Shown here piece by piece: positions 1 through 14,724 of a stretch of 64,000 bases of DNA. The position numbers and the translations under genes are program-made. The stretch comes from Siphonodentalium dalli. Taxonomy: Eukaryota; Mollusca; Scaphopoda; Gadilida; Siphonodentaliidae. The stretch covers positions 230,894,961-230,958,960 of the forward strand of contig CP136066.1 in NCBI GenBank assembly GCA_032622095.1, written 5' to 3'. The notes beneath the pieces were generated by a model. That model did not search any database, had not been told where the DNA came from, and saw only the letters and a list, made by a program, of their open reading frames with translations. Numbering within the stretch: the first letter of the stretch is position 1; the number at the start of each line of letters is the position of its first letter.

Positions 1-110
1 AACGGACATTACTCAAGGAAAGAAAGGGCTAAATCACAGAAAGGCTGGTGTGTGTACCACGAAAACGGACATTACTCAAGGAAAGAAAGGGCTAAATCAC
101 AGAAAGGCTC

Positions 111-260
111 GTGTATGTAACCACGAAAACGGACATTACTCAAGGAAAGAAAGGGCTAAGTCACAGAAAGGCTCGTGTATGTAACCACGAAAACGGACAG
201 TACTCAAGGAAAGAAAGGGCTATGTCACAGAAAGGATGGTGTGTATACCACGAAAACGGA
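111..260. repeat. Diagnostic variant cassette of satellite A (first of seven)
   Basis: A block of variant monomers with GTATGTAACC junctions, GGGCTAAGTCAC, then GGACAGTACTC and GGGCTATGTCAC. The GGACAGTACTC variant recurs at about 194, 4391, 5026, 9977, 11050, 12944 and 16994, always in the same neighbour order. Spacings are about 4197, 635, 4951, 1073, 1894 and 4050 bp. The cassette therefore marks boundaries of higher-order repeat units that were copied as blocks with variable lengths between them. Confidence 0.85.
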
Positions 261-1000
261 CATTACTCAAGGAATGAAAGGGCTAAATCACATAAAGGCT
301 CGTGTGTGTACCACGAAAACGGACATTACTCAAGAAAAGAAAGGGCTAAATCACAGAAAGGCTCGTGTGTGTAACACGAAAACGGACATTACTCAAGGAT
401 AGAAAGGGTTAAATCACAGAAAGGCTCGTGTGTGTACCACGAAAACGGACATTACTCTAGGAAAGAAAGGGCTAAATCACAGAAAGGATGGTGTGTGTAC
501 CACGAAAACGGACATTACTCAAGGAAAGAAAGGGTTAAATCACAGAAAGGCTGGTGTGTGTATACCACGAAAACGGACATTACTCAAGGAAAGAAAGGGT
601 TAAATCACAGAAAGGCTCGTGTGTGTATACCACGAAAACGGACATTACTCAAGGAAAGAAAGGGTTAAATCACAGAAAGGCTCGTGTGTGTATACCACGA
701 AAACGGACATTACTCAAGGAACGAAAGGGTTAAATCACAGAAAGGCTCGTGTGTGTACCACGAAAACGGACATTACTCAAGGAAAGAATGGGCTAAATCA
801 CAGAAAGACTCGTGTGTGTACCACGAAAACGGACATTACTCAAGAAAAGAAAGTGTTAAATCACAGAAAGGCTGGTGTGTGCACCACGAAAACGGAGATT
901 ATTCTAGAAAAGAAAGGGTTAAATCACAGAAAGGCTGGTATATGTAACCACGAAACGGACATTACTCAAGGAAAGAAAGGGTTAAATAACAGAAAACCTC

Positions 1001-3720
1001 GTGTGTGTAACCACGATAACGGACATTACTCAAGAAAAGAAAGGGCTAAATCACAGAAAGGATGGTGTGTGTACCACGAAAACGGACATTACTCAAGGAA
1101 AGAAAGGGTTAAATCACAGAAAGGCTGCTGGTGTGTGTACCACGAAAACGGACATTACTCAAGGAAAGAAAGGGCTAAATCACAGAAATGATTGTGTGTG
1201 TACCACGAAAACGGACATTACTCAAGGAAAGAAATGGTTAAATCATAGAAAGGCTGGTGTGTGTACCACGGAAACGGACATTACTCAAGGAAAGAAAGGG
1301 TTAAATCACAGAAAGGATGGTGTGTGTACCACGAAAACGGACATTACTCAAGGAAAGAAAGGGTTAAATCACAGAAAGGCTGGTGTGTGTATACGACGAA
1401 AACGGACATTACTCAAGGAAAGAAAGGGTTAAATCACAGAAAGGCTCGTGTGTGTATACCACGAAAACGGACATTACTCAAGGAAAGAAAGGGTTAAATC
1501 ACAGAAAGGCTCGTGTTTGTATGCCACGAAAACGGACATTACTCAAGGAAAGAAAGGGTTAAATCACAGAAAGGCTCGTGTGTGTATACCACGAAAACGG
1601 ACATTACTCAAGGAAAGAAAGGGTTAAATCACAGAAAGGCTCGTGTGTGTACCACGAAAACGGACATTACTCAAGGAAAGAATGGGCTAAATCACAGAAA
1701 GGCTCGTGTGTGTACTACGAAAACGGACATTACTCAAGGGAAGAAAGGGTTAAATCACAGAAAAGATGGTGTGTGTACCACGAAAACGAACATTACTCAA
1801 GAAAGAAAGGGCTAAATCACAGTAAGACTCGTGTGTACCACGAAAACTGACATTACTCAAGAAAAGAAAGGGTTAAATCACAGAAAGGCTGGTGTGTGTA
1901 CCACGAAAACGGACATTACTCAAGGAAAGAAAGTGTTAAATCACAGAAAGGCTGGTGTATGTGACCACGAAAACGGACATTACTCAAGGAAAGAAAGAGT
2001 TAAATCACAGAAAGGCTGGTGTGTGTACCACGAAAACGGACATTACTCAAGGTAAGAAAGAGTTAAATCACAGAAAGGCTTGTGTGTGTACCACGAAAAC
2101 GGACATTACTCAAGGAAAGAAAGAGTTAAATCACAGAAAGGCTGGTGTGTGTACCACGAAAACGGACATTACTCAAGGAAAGAAGGAGTTAAATCACAGA
2201 AAGGCTGGTGTGTGCACCACGAAAACGGAGATTATTCAAGAAAAGAAAGGGTTAAATTACAGAAAGGCTGGTATATGTAACCACGAAACGGACATTACTC
2301 AAGGAAAGAAAGGGTTAAATAACAGAAAAGCTCGTGTGTGTAACCACGATAACGGACATTACTCAAGAAAAGGATGGGCTAAATCACAGAAAGGATGGTG
2401 TGTGTACCACGAAAACGGACATTACTCAAGGAAAGAAAGGGTTAAATCACAGAAAGGCTGCTGGTGTGTGTACCACGAAAACGGACATTACTCAAGGAAA
2501 GAAAGGGCTAAATCACAGAAAGGATTGTGTGTGTACCACGAAAACGGACATTACTCAAGGAAAGAAATGGTTAAATCATAGAAAGGCTGGTGTGTGTACC
2601 ACGGAAACGGACATTACTCAAGGAAAGAAAGGGTTAAATCACAGAAAGGATGGTGTGTGTACCACGAAAACGGACATTACTCAAGGAAAGAAAGGGTTAA
2701 ATCACAGAAAGGCTGGTGTGTGTATACCACGAAAACGGACATTACTCAAGGAAAGAAAGGGTTAAATCACAGAAAGGCTCGTGTGTGTATACCACGAAAA
2801 CGGACATTACTCAAGGAAAGAAAGGGTTAAATCACAGAAAGGCTCGTGTGTGTATACCACGAAAACGGACATTACTCAAGGAAAGAAAGGGCTAAATCAC
2901 AGAAAGGCTCGTGTGTGTATACCACGAAAACGAACATTACTCAAGAAAGAAAGGGCTAAATCACAGTAAGACTCGTGTGTACCACGAAAACGGACATTAC
3001 TCAAGAAAAGAAAGGGTTAAATCACAGAAAGGCTGGTGTGTGTACCACGAAAACGGACATTACTCAAGAAAAGAAAGTGTTAAATCACAGAAAGGCTGGT
3101 GTATGTAACCACGAAAACGGACATTACTCAAGGAAAGAAAGAGTTAAATCTCAGAAAGGCTGGTGTGTGTACCACGAAAACGGACATTACTCAAGGAAAG
3201 AAAGAGTTAAATCACAGAAAGGCTTGTGTGTGTACCACGAAAACGGACATTACTCAAGGAAAGAAAGAGTTAAATCATAGAAAGGCTGGTGTGTGTACCA
3301 CGAAAACGGACATTACTCAAGGAAAGAAAGAGTTAAATCACAGAAAGGCTGGTGTGTGCACCACGAAAACGGAGATTATTCAAGAAAAGAAAGGGTTAAA
3401 TCACAGAAAGGCTGGTATATGTAACCACGAAACGGACATTACTCAAGGAAAGAAAGGGTTAAATAACAGAAAAGCTCGAGTGTGTAACCACGATAACGGA
3501 CATTACTCAAGAAAAGAAAGGGCTAAATCACAGAAAGGATGGTGTGTGTACCACGAAAACGGACATTACTCATGGAAAGAAAGGGTTAAATCACAGAAAG
3601 GCTGGTGTGTGTATACCACGAAAACGGACATTACTCAAGGAAAGAAAGGGTTAAATCACAGAAAGGCTCGTGTGTGTATACCACGAAAACGGACATTACT
3701 CAAGGAAAGAAAGGGTTAAA
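1001..3720. repeat. Higher-order repeat of ~1.33 kb in satellite A
   Basis: The variant order around 1001-1500 (CCACGATAACGG, GGCTGCTGGTG, AAATGGTTAAATCATAG, ACCACGGAAACGG) recurs 1333 bp later at 2334-2830, partly at 3480-3720, and again near 6590-7086 and 7859-8290 (offset 1269 bp). The monomers are thus organised into blocks of about 20-21 that were amplified as units. Confidence 0.8.
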
Positions 3721-6700
3721 TCACAGAAAGGCTCGTGTGTGTATACCACGAAAACGGACATTACTCAAGGAAAGAAAGGGTTAAATCACAGAAAGGCTCG
3801 TGTGTGTATACCACGAAAACGGACATTACTCAAGGAAAGAAAGGGTTAAATCACAGAAAGGCTCGTGTGTGTACCACGAAAACGGACATTACTCAAGGAA
3901 AGAATGGGCTAAATCACAGAAAGGCTCGTGTGTGTACCACGAAAACGGACATTACTCAAGAAAATAATGGGCTAAATCACAGAAAGGCTCGTGTGTGTAC
4001 CACGAAAACGGACATTACTCAAGGAAAGAATGGGCTAAATCACAGAAAGGCTCGTGTGTGTATACCACGAAAACGGACATTACTCAAGGAAAGAAAGGGC
4101 TATGTCACAGAAAGGCTGGTGTGTGTACCACGAAAACGGACATTACTCAAGGAAAGAAAGGGCTAAATCACAGAAAGGCTGGTGTGTGTACCACGAAAAC
4201 GGACATTACTCAAGGAAAGAAAGGGCTAAATCACAGAAAGGCTGGTGTGTGTACCACGAAAACGGACATTACTCAAGGAAAGAAAGAGTTAAATCACAGA
4301 AAGGCTCGTGTATGTAAACACGAAAACGGACATTACTCAAGGAAAGAAAGGGCTAAGTCACAGAAAGGCTCGTGTATGTAACCACGAAAACGGACAGTAC
4401 TCAAGGAAAGAAAGGGCTATGTCACAGAAAGGATGGTGTGTATACCACGAAAACGGACATTACTCAAGGAATGAAAGGGCTAAATCACATAAAGGCTCGT
4501 GTGTGTACCACGAGAACGGACATTACTCAAGAAAAGAAAGGGTTAAATCACAGAAAGGCTGGTATATGTAACCACGAAACGGACATTTCTCAAGGATAGA
4601 AAGGGTTAAATAACAGAAAAGCTCGTGTGTGTAACCACGAAAACGGACATTACTCATGGAAAGAAAGGGCTAAATCACAGAAAGGATGGTGTGTGTACCA
4701 CGAAAACGGACATTACTCTAGGAAAGAAAGGGTTAAATCACAGAAAGGCTGGTGTGTGTATACCACGAAAACGGACATTACTCAAGGAAAGAAAGGGTTA
4801 AATCACAGAAAGGCTGGTGTGTGTACCACGAAAACGGACATTACTCAAGGAAAGAAAGGGCTAAATCACAGAAAGGCTGGTGTGTGTACCACGAAAACGG
4901 ACATTACTCAAGGAAAGAAAGGGCTAAATCACAGAAAGGCTCGTGTATGTAACCACGAAAACGGACATTACTCAAGGAAAGAAAGGGCTAAGTCACAGAA
5001 AGGCTCGTGTATGTAACCACGAAAACGGACAGTACTCAAGGAAAGAAAGGGCTATGTCACAGAAAGGATGGTGTGTATACCACGAAAACGGACATTACTC
5101 AAGGAATGAAAGGGCTAAATCACATAAAGGCTCGTGTGTGTACCACGAAAACGGACATTACTCAAGAAAAGAAAGGGCTAAATCACAGAAAGGCTCGTGT
5201 GTGTACCACGAAAACGGACATTACTCAAGGAAAGAAATGGTTAAATCATAGAAAGGCTGGTGTGTGTACCACGGAAACGGACATTACTCAAGGAAAGAAA
5301 GGGTTAAATCACAGAAAGGATGGTGTGTGTACCACGAAAACGGACATTACTCAAGGAAAGAAAGGGTTAAATAACAGAAAGGCTGGTGTGTGTATACCAC
5401 GAAAACGGACATTACTCAAGGAAAGAAAGGGTTAAATCACAGAAAGGCTCGTGTGTGTATACCACGAAAACGGACATTACTCAAGGAAAGAAAGGGTTAA
5501 ATCACAGAAAGGTTCGTGTGTGTATACCACGAAAACGGACATTACTCAAGGAAAGAAAGGGTTAAATCACAGAAAGGCTCGTGTGTGTATACCACGAAAA
5601 CGGACATTACTCAAGGAAAGAAAGGGTTAAATCACAGAAAAGCTCGTGTGTGTACCACGAAAACGGACAATACTCAAGGAAAGAATGGGCTAATTCACAG
5701 AAAGGCTCGTGTGTGTACCACGAAAACGGACATTACTCAAGGGAAGAAAGGGTTAAATCACAGAAAGGATGGTGTGTGTACCACGAAAACGAACATTACT
5801 CAAGAAAGAAAGGGCTAAATCACAGTAAGACTCGTGTGTACCACGAAAACGGACATTACTCAAGAAAAGAAAGGGTTAAATCACAGAAAGGCTGGTGTGT
5901 GTACCACGAAAACGGACATTACTCAAGGAAAGAAAGAGTTAAATCACAGAAAGGCTGGTGTGTGTACCACGAAAACGGACATTACTCAAGGAAAGAAAGA
6001 GTTAAATCACAGAAAGGCTTGTGTGTGTACCACGAAAACGGACATTACTCAAGGAAAGAAAGAGTTAAATCACAGAAAGGCTGGTGTGTGCACCACGAAA
6101 ACGGAGATTATTCAAGAAAAGAAAGGGTTAAATCACAGAAAGGCTGGTATATGTAACCACGAAACGGACATTACTCAAGGAAAGAAAGGGTTAAATAACA
6201 GAAAAGCTCGAGTGTGTAACCACGATAACGGACATTACTCAAGAACAGAAAGGGCTAAATCACAGAAAGGCTGGTGTGTGTAACCACGAAAACGGACATT
6301 ACTCAAGGAAAGAAAGAGTTAAATCACAGAAAGGCTGGTGTGTGTACCACGAAAACGGACATTACTCAAGGAAAGAAAGAGTTAAATCACAGAAAGGCTT
6401 GTGTGTGTACCACGAAAACGGATATTACTCAAGGAAAGAAAGAGTTAAATCACAGAAAGGCTGGTGTGTGTACCACGAAAACGGACATTACTCAAAGAAA
6501 GAAAGGGTTAAATCACAGAAAGGCTGGTATATGTAACCACGAAACGGACATTACTCAAGGAAAGAAAGGGTTAAATAACAGAAAAGCTCGTGTGTGTAAC
6601 CACGATAACGGACATTACTCAAGAAAAGAAAGGGCTAAATCACAGAAAGGATGGTGTGTGTACCACGATAACAGACATTACTCAAGGAAAGAAAGGGTTA

Positions 6701-9700
6701 AATCACAGAAAGGCTGCTGGTGTGTGTACCACGAAAACGGACATTACTCACGGAAAGAAAGGGCTAAATCACAGAAAGGATTGTGTGTGTACCACGAAAA
6801 CGGACATTACTCAAGGAAAGAAATGGTTAAATCATAGAAAGGCTGGTGTGTGTACCACGGAAACGGACATTACTCAAGGAAAGAAAGGGTTAAATCACAG
6901 AAAGGATGGTGTGTGTACCACGAAAACGGACATTACTCAAGGAAAGAAAGGGTTAAATCACAGAAAGGCTGGTGTGTGTATACCACGAAAACGGACATTA
7001 CTCAAGGAAAGAAAGGGTTAAATCACAGAAAGGCTCGTGTGTGTATACCACGAAAACGGACATTACTCAAGGAAAGAAATGGTTAAATCACAGAAAGGCT
7101 CGTGTGTGTATACCACGAAAACGGACATTACTCAAGGAAAGAAAGGGTTAAATAACAGAAAGGCTCGTGTGTGTATACCACGAAAACGGACATTACTCAA
7201 GGAAAGAAAGGGTTAAATCACAGAAAGGCTCGTGTGTGTACCACGAAAACGGACATTACTCAAGGAAAGAATGGGCTAAATCACAGAAAAGCTCGTGTGT
7301 GTACCACGAAAACGGACATTACTCAAGGGAAGAAAGGGTTAAATCACAGCAAGGATGGTGTGTGTACCACGAAAACTAACATTACTCAAGAAAGAAAGGG
7401 CTAAATCACAGTAAGACGCGTGTGTACCACGAAAACGGACATTACTCAAGAAATGAAAGGGTTAAATCACAGAAAGGCTGGTGTGTGTACCACGAAAACG
7501 GACATTACTCAAGGAAAGAAATGGTTAAATCACAGAAAGGCTGGTGTGTGTACCACGAAAACGGACATTACTCAAGGAAAGAAAGAGTTAAATCACAGAA
7601 AGGCTTGTGTGTGTACCACGAAAACGGACATTACTCAAGGAAAGAAAGAGTTAAATCACAGAAAGGCTGGTGTGTGTACCACGAAAACGGACATTACTCA
7701 AGGAAAGAAAGAATTAAATCACAGAAAGGCTGGTGTGTGCACCACGAAAACGGAGATTATTCAAGAAAAGAAAGGGTTAAATGACAGAAAGGCTGGTATA
7801 TGTAACCACGAAACGGACATTACTCAAGGAAAGAAAGGGTTAAATAACAGAAAAGCTCGTGTGTGTAACCACGATAACGGACATTACTCAAGAAAAGAAA
7901 GGGCTAAATCACAGAAAGGATGGTGTGTGTACCACGAAAACGGACATTACTCAAGGAAAGAAAGGGTTAAATCACAGAAAGGCTGCTGGTGTGTGTACCA
8001 CGAAAACGGACATTACTCAAGGAAAGAAAGGGCTAAATCACAGAAAGGATTGTGTGTGTACCACGAAAACGGACATTACTCAAGGAAAGAAATGGTTAAA
8101 TCATAGAAAGGCTGGTGTGTTTACCACGGAAACGGACATTACTCAAGGAAAGAAAGGGTTAAATCACAGAAAGGATGGTGTGTGTACCACGAAAACGGAC
8201 ATTACTCAAGGAAAGAAAGGGTTAAATCACAGAAAGGCTGGTGTGTGTATACCACGAAAACGGACATTACTCAAGGAAAGAAAGGGTTAAATCACAGAAA
8301 GGCTCGTGTGTGTATACCACGAAAACGGACATTACTCAAGGAAAGAAAGGGTTAAATCACAGAAAGGCTCGTGTGTGTATACCACGAAAACGGACATTAC
8401 TCAAGGAAAGAAAGGGTTAAATCACAGAAAGGCTCGTGTGTGTATACCACGAAAACGGACATTACTCAAGGAAAGAAAGGGTTAAATCACAGAAAGGCTC
8501 GTGTGTGTACCACGAAAACGGACCTTACTCAAGGAAAGAATGGGCTAAATCACAGAAAGGCTCGTGTGTGTACCACGAAAACGGACATTACTCAAGGGAA
8601 GAAAGGGTTAAATCACAGAAAGGATGGTGTGTGTACCACGAAAACGAACATTACTCAAGAAAGAAAGGGCTAAATCACAGTAAGACTCGTGTGTACCACG
8701 AAAACGGACATTACTCAAGAAAAGAAAGGGTTAAATCACAGAAAGGCTGGTGTGTCTACCACGAAAACGGACATTACTCAAGAAAAGAAAGTGTTAAATC
8801 ACAGAAAGGCTGGTGTATGTAACCACGAAAACGGACATTACTCAAGGAAAGAAAGAGTTAAATCACAGAAAGGCTGGTGTGTGTACCACGAAAACGGACA
8901 TTACTCAAGGTAAGAAAGAGTTAAATCACAGAAAGGCTTGTGTGTGTACCACGAAAACGGACATTACTCAAGGAAAGAAAGAGTTAAATCACAGAAAGGC
9001 TGGTGTGTGTACCACGAAAACGGACATTACTCAAGGAAAGAAAGAGTTAAATCACAGAAAGGCTGGTGTGTGCACCACGAAAACGGAGATTATTCAAGAA
9101 AAGAAAGGGTTAAATCACAGAAAGGCTGGTGTATGTAACCACGAAACGGACATTACTCAAGGAAAGAAAGGGTTAAATAACAGAAAAGCTCGAGTGTGTA
9201 ACCACGATAACGGACATTACTCAAGAAAAGAAATGGCTAAATCACAGAAAGGATGGTGTGTGTACCACGAAAACGGACATTACTCAATGAAAGAAAGGGT
9301 TAAATCACAGAAAGGCTGGTGTGTGTATACCACGAAAACGGACATTACTCAAGGAAAGAAAGGGTTAAATCACAGAAAGGCTCGTGTGTGTATAACGCGA
9401 AAACGGACATTACTCAAGGAAAGAAAGGGTTAAATCACAGAAAGGCTCGTGTGTGTATACCACGAAAACGGACATTACTCAAGGAAAGAAAGGGTTAAAT
9501 CACAGAAAGGCTCGTGTGTGTATACCACGAAAACGGACATTACTCAAGGAAAGAAAGGGTTAAATCACAGAAAGGCTCGTGTGTGTACCACGAAAACGGA
9601 CATTACTCAAGGAAAGAATGGGCTAAATCACAGAAAGGCTGGTGTGTGTACCACGAAAACGGACATTACTCAAGGAAAGAAAGGGCTATGTCACAGAAAG

Positions 9701-12700
9701 GCTGGTCTGTGTACCACGAAAACGGACATTACTCAAGGAAAGAAAGGGCTATATCACAGAAAGCCTGGTGTGTGTACCACGAAAACGGACATTACTCAAG
9801 GAAAGAAAGGGCTAAATCACAGAAAGGCTGGTGTGTGTACCACGAAAACGGACATTACTCAAGGAAAGAAAGGGCTAAATCACAGAAAGGCTCGTGTATG
9901 TAACCACGAAAACGGACATTACTCAAGGAAAGAAAGGGCTAAGTCACAGAAAGGCTCGTGTATGTAACCACGAAAACGGACAGTACTCAAGGAAAGAAAG
10001 GGCTATGTCACAGAAAGGATGGTGTGTATACCACGAAAACGGACATTACTCAAGGAATGAAAGGGCTAAATCACATAAAGGCTCGTGTGTGTACCAAGAA
10101 AACGGACATTACTCAAGAAAAGAAAGGGCTAAATCACAGAAAGGCTCGTGTGTGTAACACGAAAACGGACATTACTCAAGGATAGAAAGGGTTAAATCAC
10201 AGAAAGGCTCGTGTGTGTACCACGAAAACGGACATTACTCTAGGAAAGAAAGGGCTAAATCACAGAAAGGATGGTGTGTGTACCACGAAAACGAACATTA
10301 CTCAAGAAAAGAAAGGGCTAAATCACAGAAAGGATCGTGTGTGTACCACGAAAACGGACATTACTCAAGGAAAGAAAGGGCTAAATCACAGAAAGGCTCG
10401 TGTGTGTACCATGAACACGGACATTACTCAAGGAAAGAAAGGGCTAAATAACAGAAAGGCTGGTGTGTGTACCACGAAAACGGACATTACTCAAGGAAAG
10501 AAAGGGCTAAATCACATAAAGGCTGGTGTGTGTACCACGGAAACGAACATTACTCAAGGAAAGAATGGTCTAAATCACAGAAAGGCTCGTGTGTGTACCA
10601 CGAAAACGGACATTACTCAAGGAAAGAATGGGCTAAATCACAGAAAGGCTGGTGTGTGTACCACGAAAACGGACATTACTCAAGGAAAGAATGGGATAAA
10701 TCACAGAAAGGCTGGTGTGTGTACCACGAAAACGGACATTACTCAAGGAAAGAAAGGGCTATGTCACAGAAAGGCTGGTGTGTGTACCACGAAAACGGAC
10801 ATTACTCAAGGAAAGAAAGGGCTAAATCACATAAAGGCTGGTGTGTGTACCACGAAAACGGACATTACTCAAGGAAAGAAAGGGCTAAATCACAGAAAGG
10901 CTGGTGTGTGTACCACGAAAACGGACATTACTCAAGGAAAGAAAGGGCTAAATCACAGAAAGGCTCGTGTATGTAACCACGAAAACGGACATTACTCAAG
11001 GAAAGAAAGGGCTAAGTCACAGAAAGGCTCGTGTATGTAACCACGAAAACGGACAGTACTCAAGGAAAGAAAGGGCTATGTCACAGAAAGGGTGGTGTGT
11101 ATACCACGAAAACGGACATTACTCAAGGAATGAAAGGGCTAAATCACATAAAGGCTCGTGTGTGTACCACGAAAACGGACATTACTCAAGAAAAGAAAGG
11201 GCTAAATCACAGAAAGGCTCGTGTGTGTAACACGAAAACGGATATTACTCAAGGATAGAAAGGGTTAAATCACAGAAAGGCTCGTGTGTGTACCACGAAA
11301 ACGGACATTACTCTAGGAAAGAAAGGGCTAAATCACAGAAAGGATGGTGTGTGTACCACGAAAACGAACATTACTCAAGAAAAGAAACGGCTAAATCACA
11401 GAAAGGCTCGCGTGTGTACCACGAAAACGGACATTACTCAAGGAAAGAAAGGGCTAAATCACAGAAAGGCTCGTGTGTGTACCATGAACACGGACATTAC
11501 TCAAGGAAAGAAAGGGCTAAATCACAGAAAGGCTGGTGTGGGTACCACGAAAACGGACATTACTCAAGGAAAGAAAGGGCTAAATCACAGAAAGGCTGGG
11601 GTGTGTACCACGAAAGCGGACATTACTCAAGGAAAGAAAGGGCTAAATCACAGAAAGGCTCGTGTGTGTACCACGAAAACGGACATTACTCAAGCAAAGA
11701 AAGGGATAAATCACAGAAAGGCTCGTCTGTGTACCACGAAAACGGACATTACTCAAGGAAAGAAAGAGTTAAATCACAGAAAGGCTGGTGTGTGTACCAC
11801 GAAAGCGGACATTACTCAAGGAAAGAAAGGGCTAAATCACAGAAAGGCTCGTCTGTGTACCACGAAAACGACCATTACTCAAGGAAAGAAAGAGTTAAAT
11901 CACAGAAAGGCTCGTGTGTGTACCACGAAAACGGACATTACTCAAGGAAAGAAAGGGCTAAATCAGAGAAAGGCTCGTGTGTGTACCACGAAAACGGACA
12001 TTACTCAAGCAAAGAAAGGGCTAAGTCACAGAAAGGCTCGTGTCTGTGTACCACGAAAACGGACATTACTCAAGGATAGAAAGGGTTAAATCACAGAAAG
12101 GCTCGTGTGTGTACCACGAAAACGGACATTACTCTAGGAAAGAAAGGGCTAAATCACAGAAAGGCTCGTGTGTGTACCACGAAAACGGACATTACTCAAG
12201 GAAAGAAAGGGCTAAATCACAGAAAGGCTCGTGTGTGTACCATGAACACGGACATTACTCAAGGAAAGAAAGGGCTAAATCACAGAAAGGCTGGTGTGTG
12301 TACCACGAAAACGGACATTACTCAAGGAAAGAAAGGGCTAAATCACAGAAAGGCTGGTGTGTGTACCACGGAAACGAACATTACTCAAGGAAAGAATGGT
12401 CTAAATCACAGAAAGGCTCGTGTGTGTACCACGAAAACGGACATTACTCAAGGAAAGAATGTGCTAAATCACAGAAAGGCTGGTGTGTGTACCACGAAAA
12501 CGGACATTATACAAGGAAAGAATGGGCTAAATCACAGAAAGGCTCGTGTGTGTACCACGAAAACGGACATTACTCAAGGAAAGAATGGGCTAAATCACAG
12601 AAAGGCTGGTGTGTGTACCACGAAAACGGATATTACTCAAGGAAAGAAAGGGCTATGTCACAGAAAGGCTGGTGTGTGTACCACGAAAACGGACATTACT

Positions 12701-13144
12701 CAAGGAAAGAAAGGGCTAAATCACAGAAAGGCTGGTGTGTGTACCACGAAAACGGACATTACTCAAGGAAAGAAAGGGCTAAATCACAGAAAGGCTGGTG
12801 TGTGTACCACGAAAACGGACATTACTCAAGGAAAGAAAGGGCTAAATCACAGAAAGGCTCGTGTATGTAACCACGAAAACGGACATTACTCAAGGAAAGA
12901 AAGGGCTAAGTCACAGAAAGGCTCGTGTATGTAACCACGAAAACGGACAGTACTCAAGGAAAGAAAGGGCTATGTCACAGAAAGGATGGTGTGTATACCA
13001 CGAAAACGGACATTACTCAAGGAATGAAAGGGCTAAATCACATAAAGGCTCGTGTGTGTACCACGAAAACGGACATTACTCAAGAAAAGAAAGGGCTAAA
13101 TCACAGAAAGGCTCGTGTGTGTAACACGAAAACGGATATTACTC

Positions 13145-14724
13145 AAGGATAGAAAGGGTTAAATCACAGAAAGGCTCGTGTGTGTACCACGAAAACGGAC
13201 ATTACTCAAGGAAAGAAAGGGCTAAATCACAGAAAGGATGGTGTGTGTACCACGAAAACGAACATTACTCAAGAAAAGAAACGGCTAAATCACAGAAAGG
13301 CTCGCGTGTGTACCACGAAAACGGACATTATTCAAGGAAAGAAAGGGCTAAATCACAGAAAGGCTCGTGTGTGTACCATGAACACGGACATTACTCAAGG
13401 AAAGAAAGGGCTAAATCACAGAAAGGCTGGTGTGTGTACCACGAAAACGGACATTACTCAAGGAAAGAAAGGGCTAAATCACAGAAAGGCTGGTGTGTGT
13501 ACCACGAAAGCAGACATTACTCAAGGAAAGAAAGGGCTAAATCACAGAAAGGCTCTTGTGTGGACCACGAAAACGGACATTACTCAAGCAAAGAAAGGGC
13601 TAAATCACAGAAAGGCTCGTCTGTGTACCACGAAAACGGACATTACTCAAGGAAAGAAAGAGTTAAATCACAGAAAAGCTGGTGTGTGTACCACGAAAGC
13701 GGACATTACTCAAGGAAAGAAAGGGCTAAATCACAGAAAGGCTCGTCTGTGTACCACGAAAACGACCATTACTCAAGGAAAGAAAGAGTTAAATCACAGA
13801 AAGGCTCGTGTGTGTACCACGAAAACGGACATTACTCAAGGAAAGAAAGGGCTAAATCAGAGAAAGGCTCGTGTGTGTACCACGAAAGCGGACATTACTC
13901 AAGCAAAGAAAGGGCTAAATCACAGAAAGGCTCGTGTCTGTGTACCACGAAAACGGACATTACTCAAGGAAATAAAGGGTTAAATCACAGAAAGACTCGT
14001 GTGTGTACCACGAAAACGGACATTACTCAAGGAAAGAAAGGGTTAAATCACAGAAAGACTCGTGTGTGTACCACGAAAACGGACATTACTCAAGGAAAGA
14101 AAGGGCTAAATCACAGAAAGGCTGGTGTGTGTACCACGGAAACGGACATTACTCAAGGAAAGAAAGGGCTAAATCACAGAAAGGCTGGTGTGTGTACCAC
14201 GAAAACGGACATTACTCAAGGAAAGAATGGTCTAAATCACAGAAAGGATTGTGTGTGTACACCACGAAAACGGACATTACTCAAGGAAAGAAAGGGCTAA
14301 ATCACAGAAAGGCTCGTGTGTGTACCACGATAACGGACATTACTCAAGAAAAGAAAGGGTTAAATCACAGAAAGGATGGTGTGTGTACCACGAAAACGGA
14401 CATTACTCAAGGAAAGAAAGGGTTAAATCACAGAACGGCTGGTGTGTGCACCACGAAAACGGACATTACTCCCGGAAAGAAAGGGCTAAATCACAGAAAG
14501 GCTGGTGTGTGCACCACGAAAACGGACATTACTCAAGGAAAGAAAGGGCTATATCACAGAAAGGCTGGTGTGTGTACCACGGAAACGGACATTACTCAAG
14601 GAAAGAAAGGGTTAAATAACAGAAAAGCTCGATTGTGTAACCACGATAACGGACATTACTCAAGAAAAGAAAGGGCTAAATCACAGAAAGGATGGTGTGT
14701 GTACCACGAAAACGGACATTACTC
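13145..14724. repeat. 1580-bp higher-order repeat, copy 1
   Basis: Copy 1 of a direct duplication 1580 bp apart. Rare variants recur in order at exactly that offset: CACGAAAGCAGAC at 13503 and 15083, GTGTGGACCACG at 13557 and 15137, and ACTCCCGGAAAG at 14467 and 16047. Only a handful of differences are visible, so the copy is much younger than the monomers it contains. Confidence 0.88.
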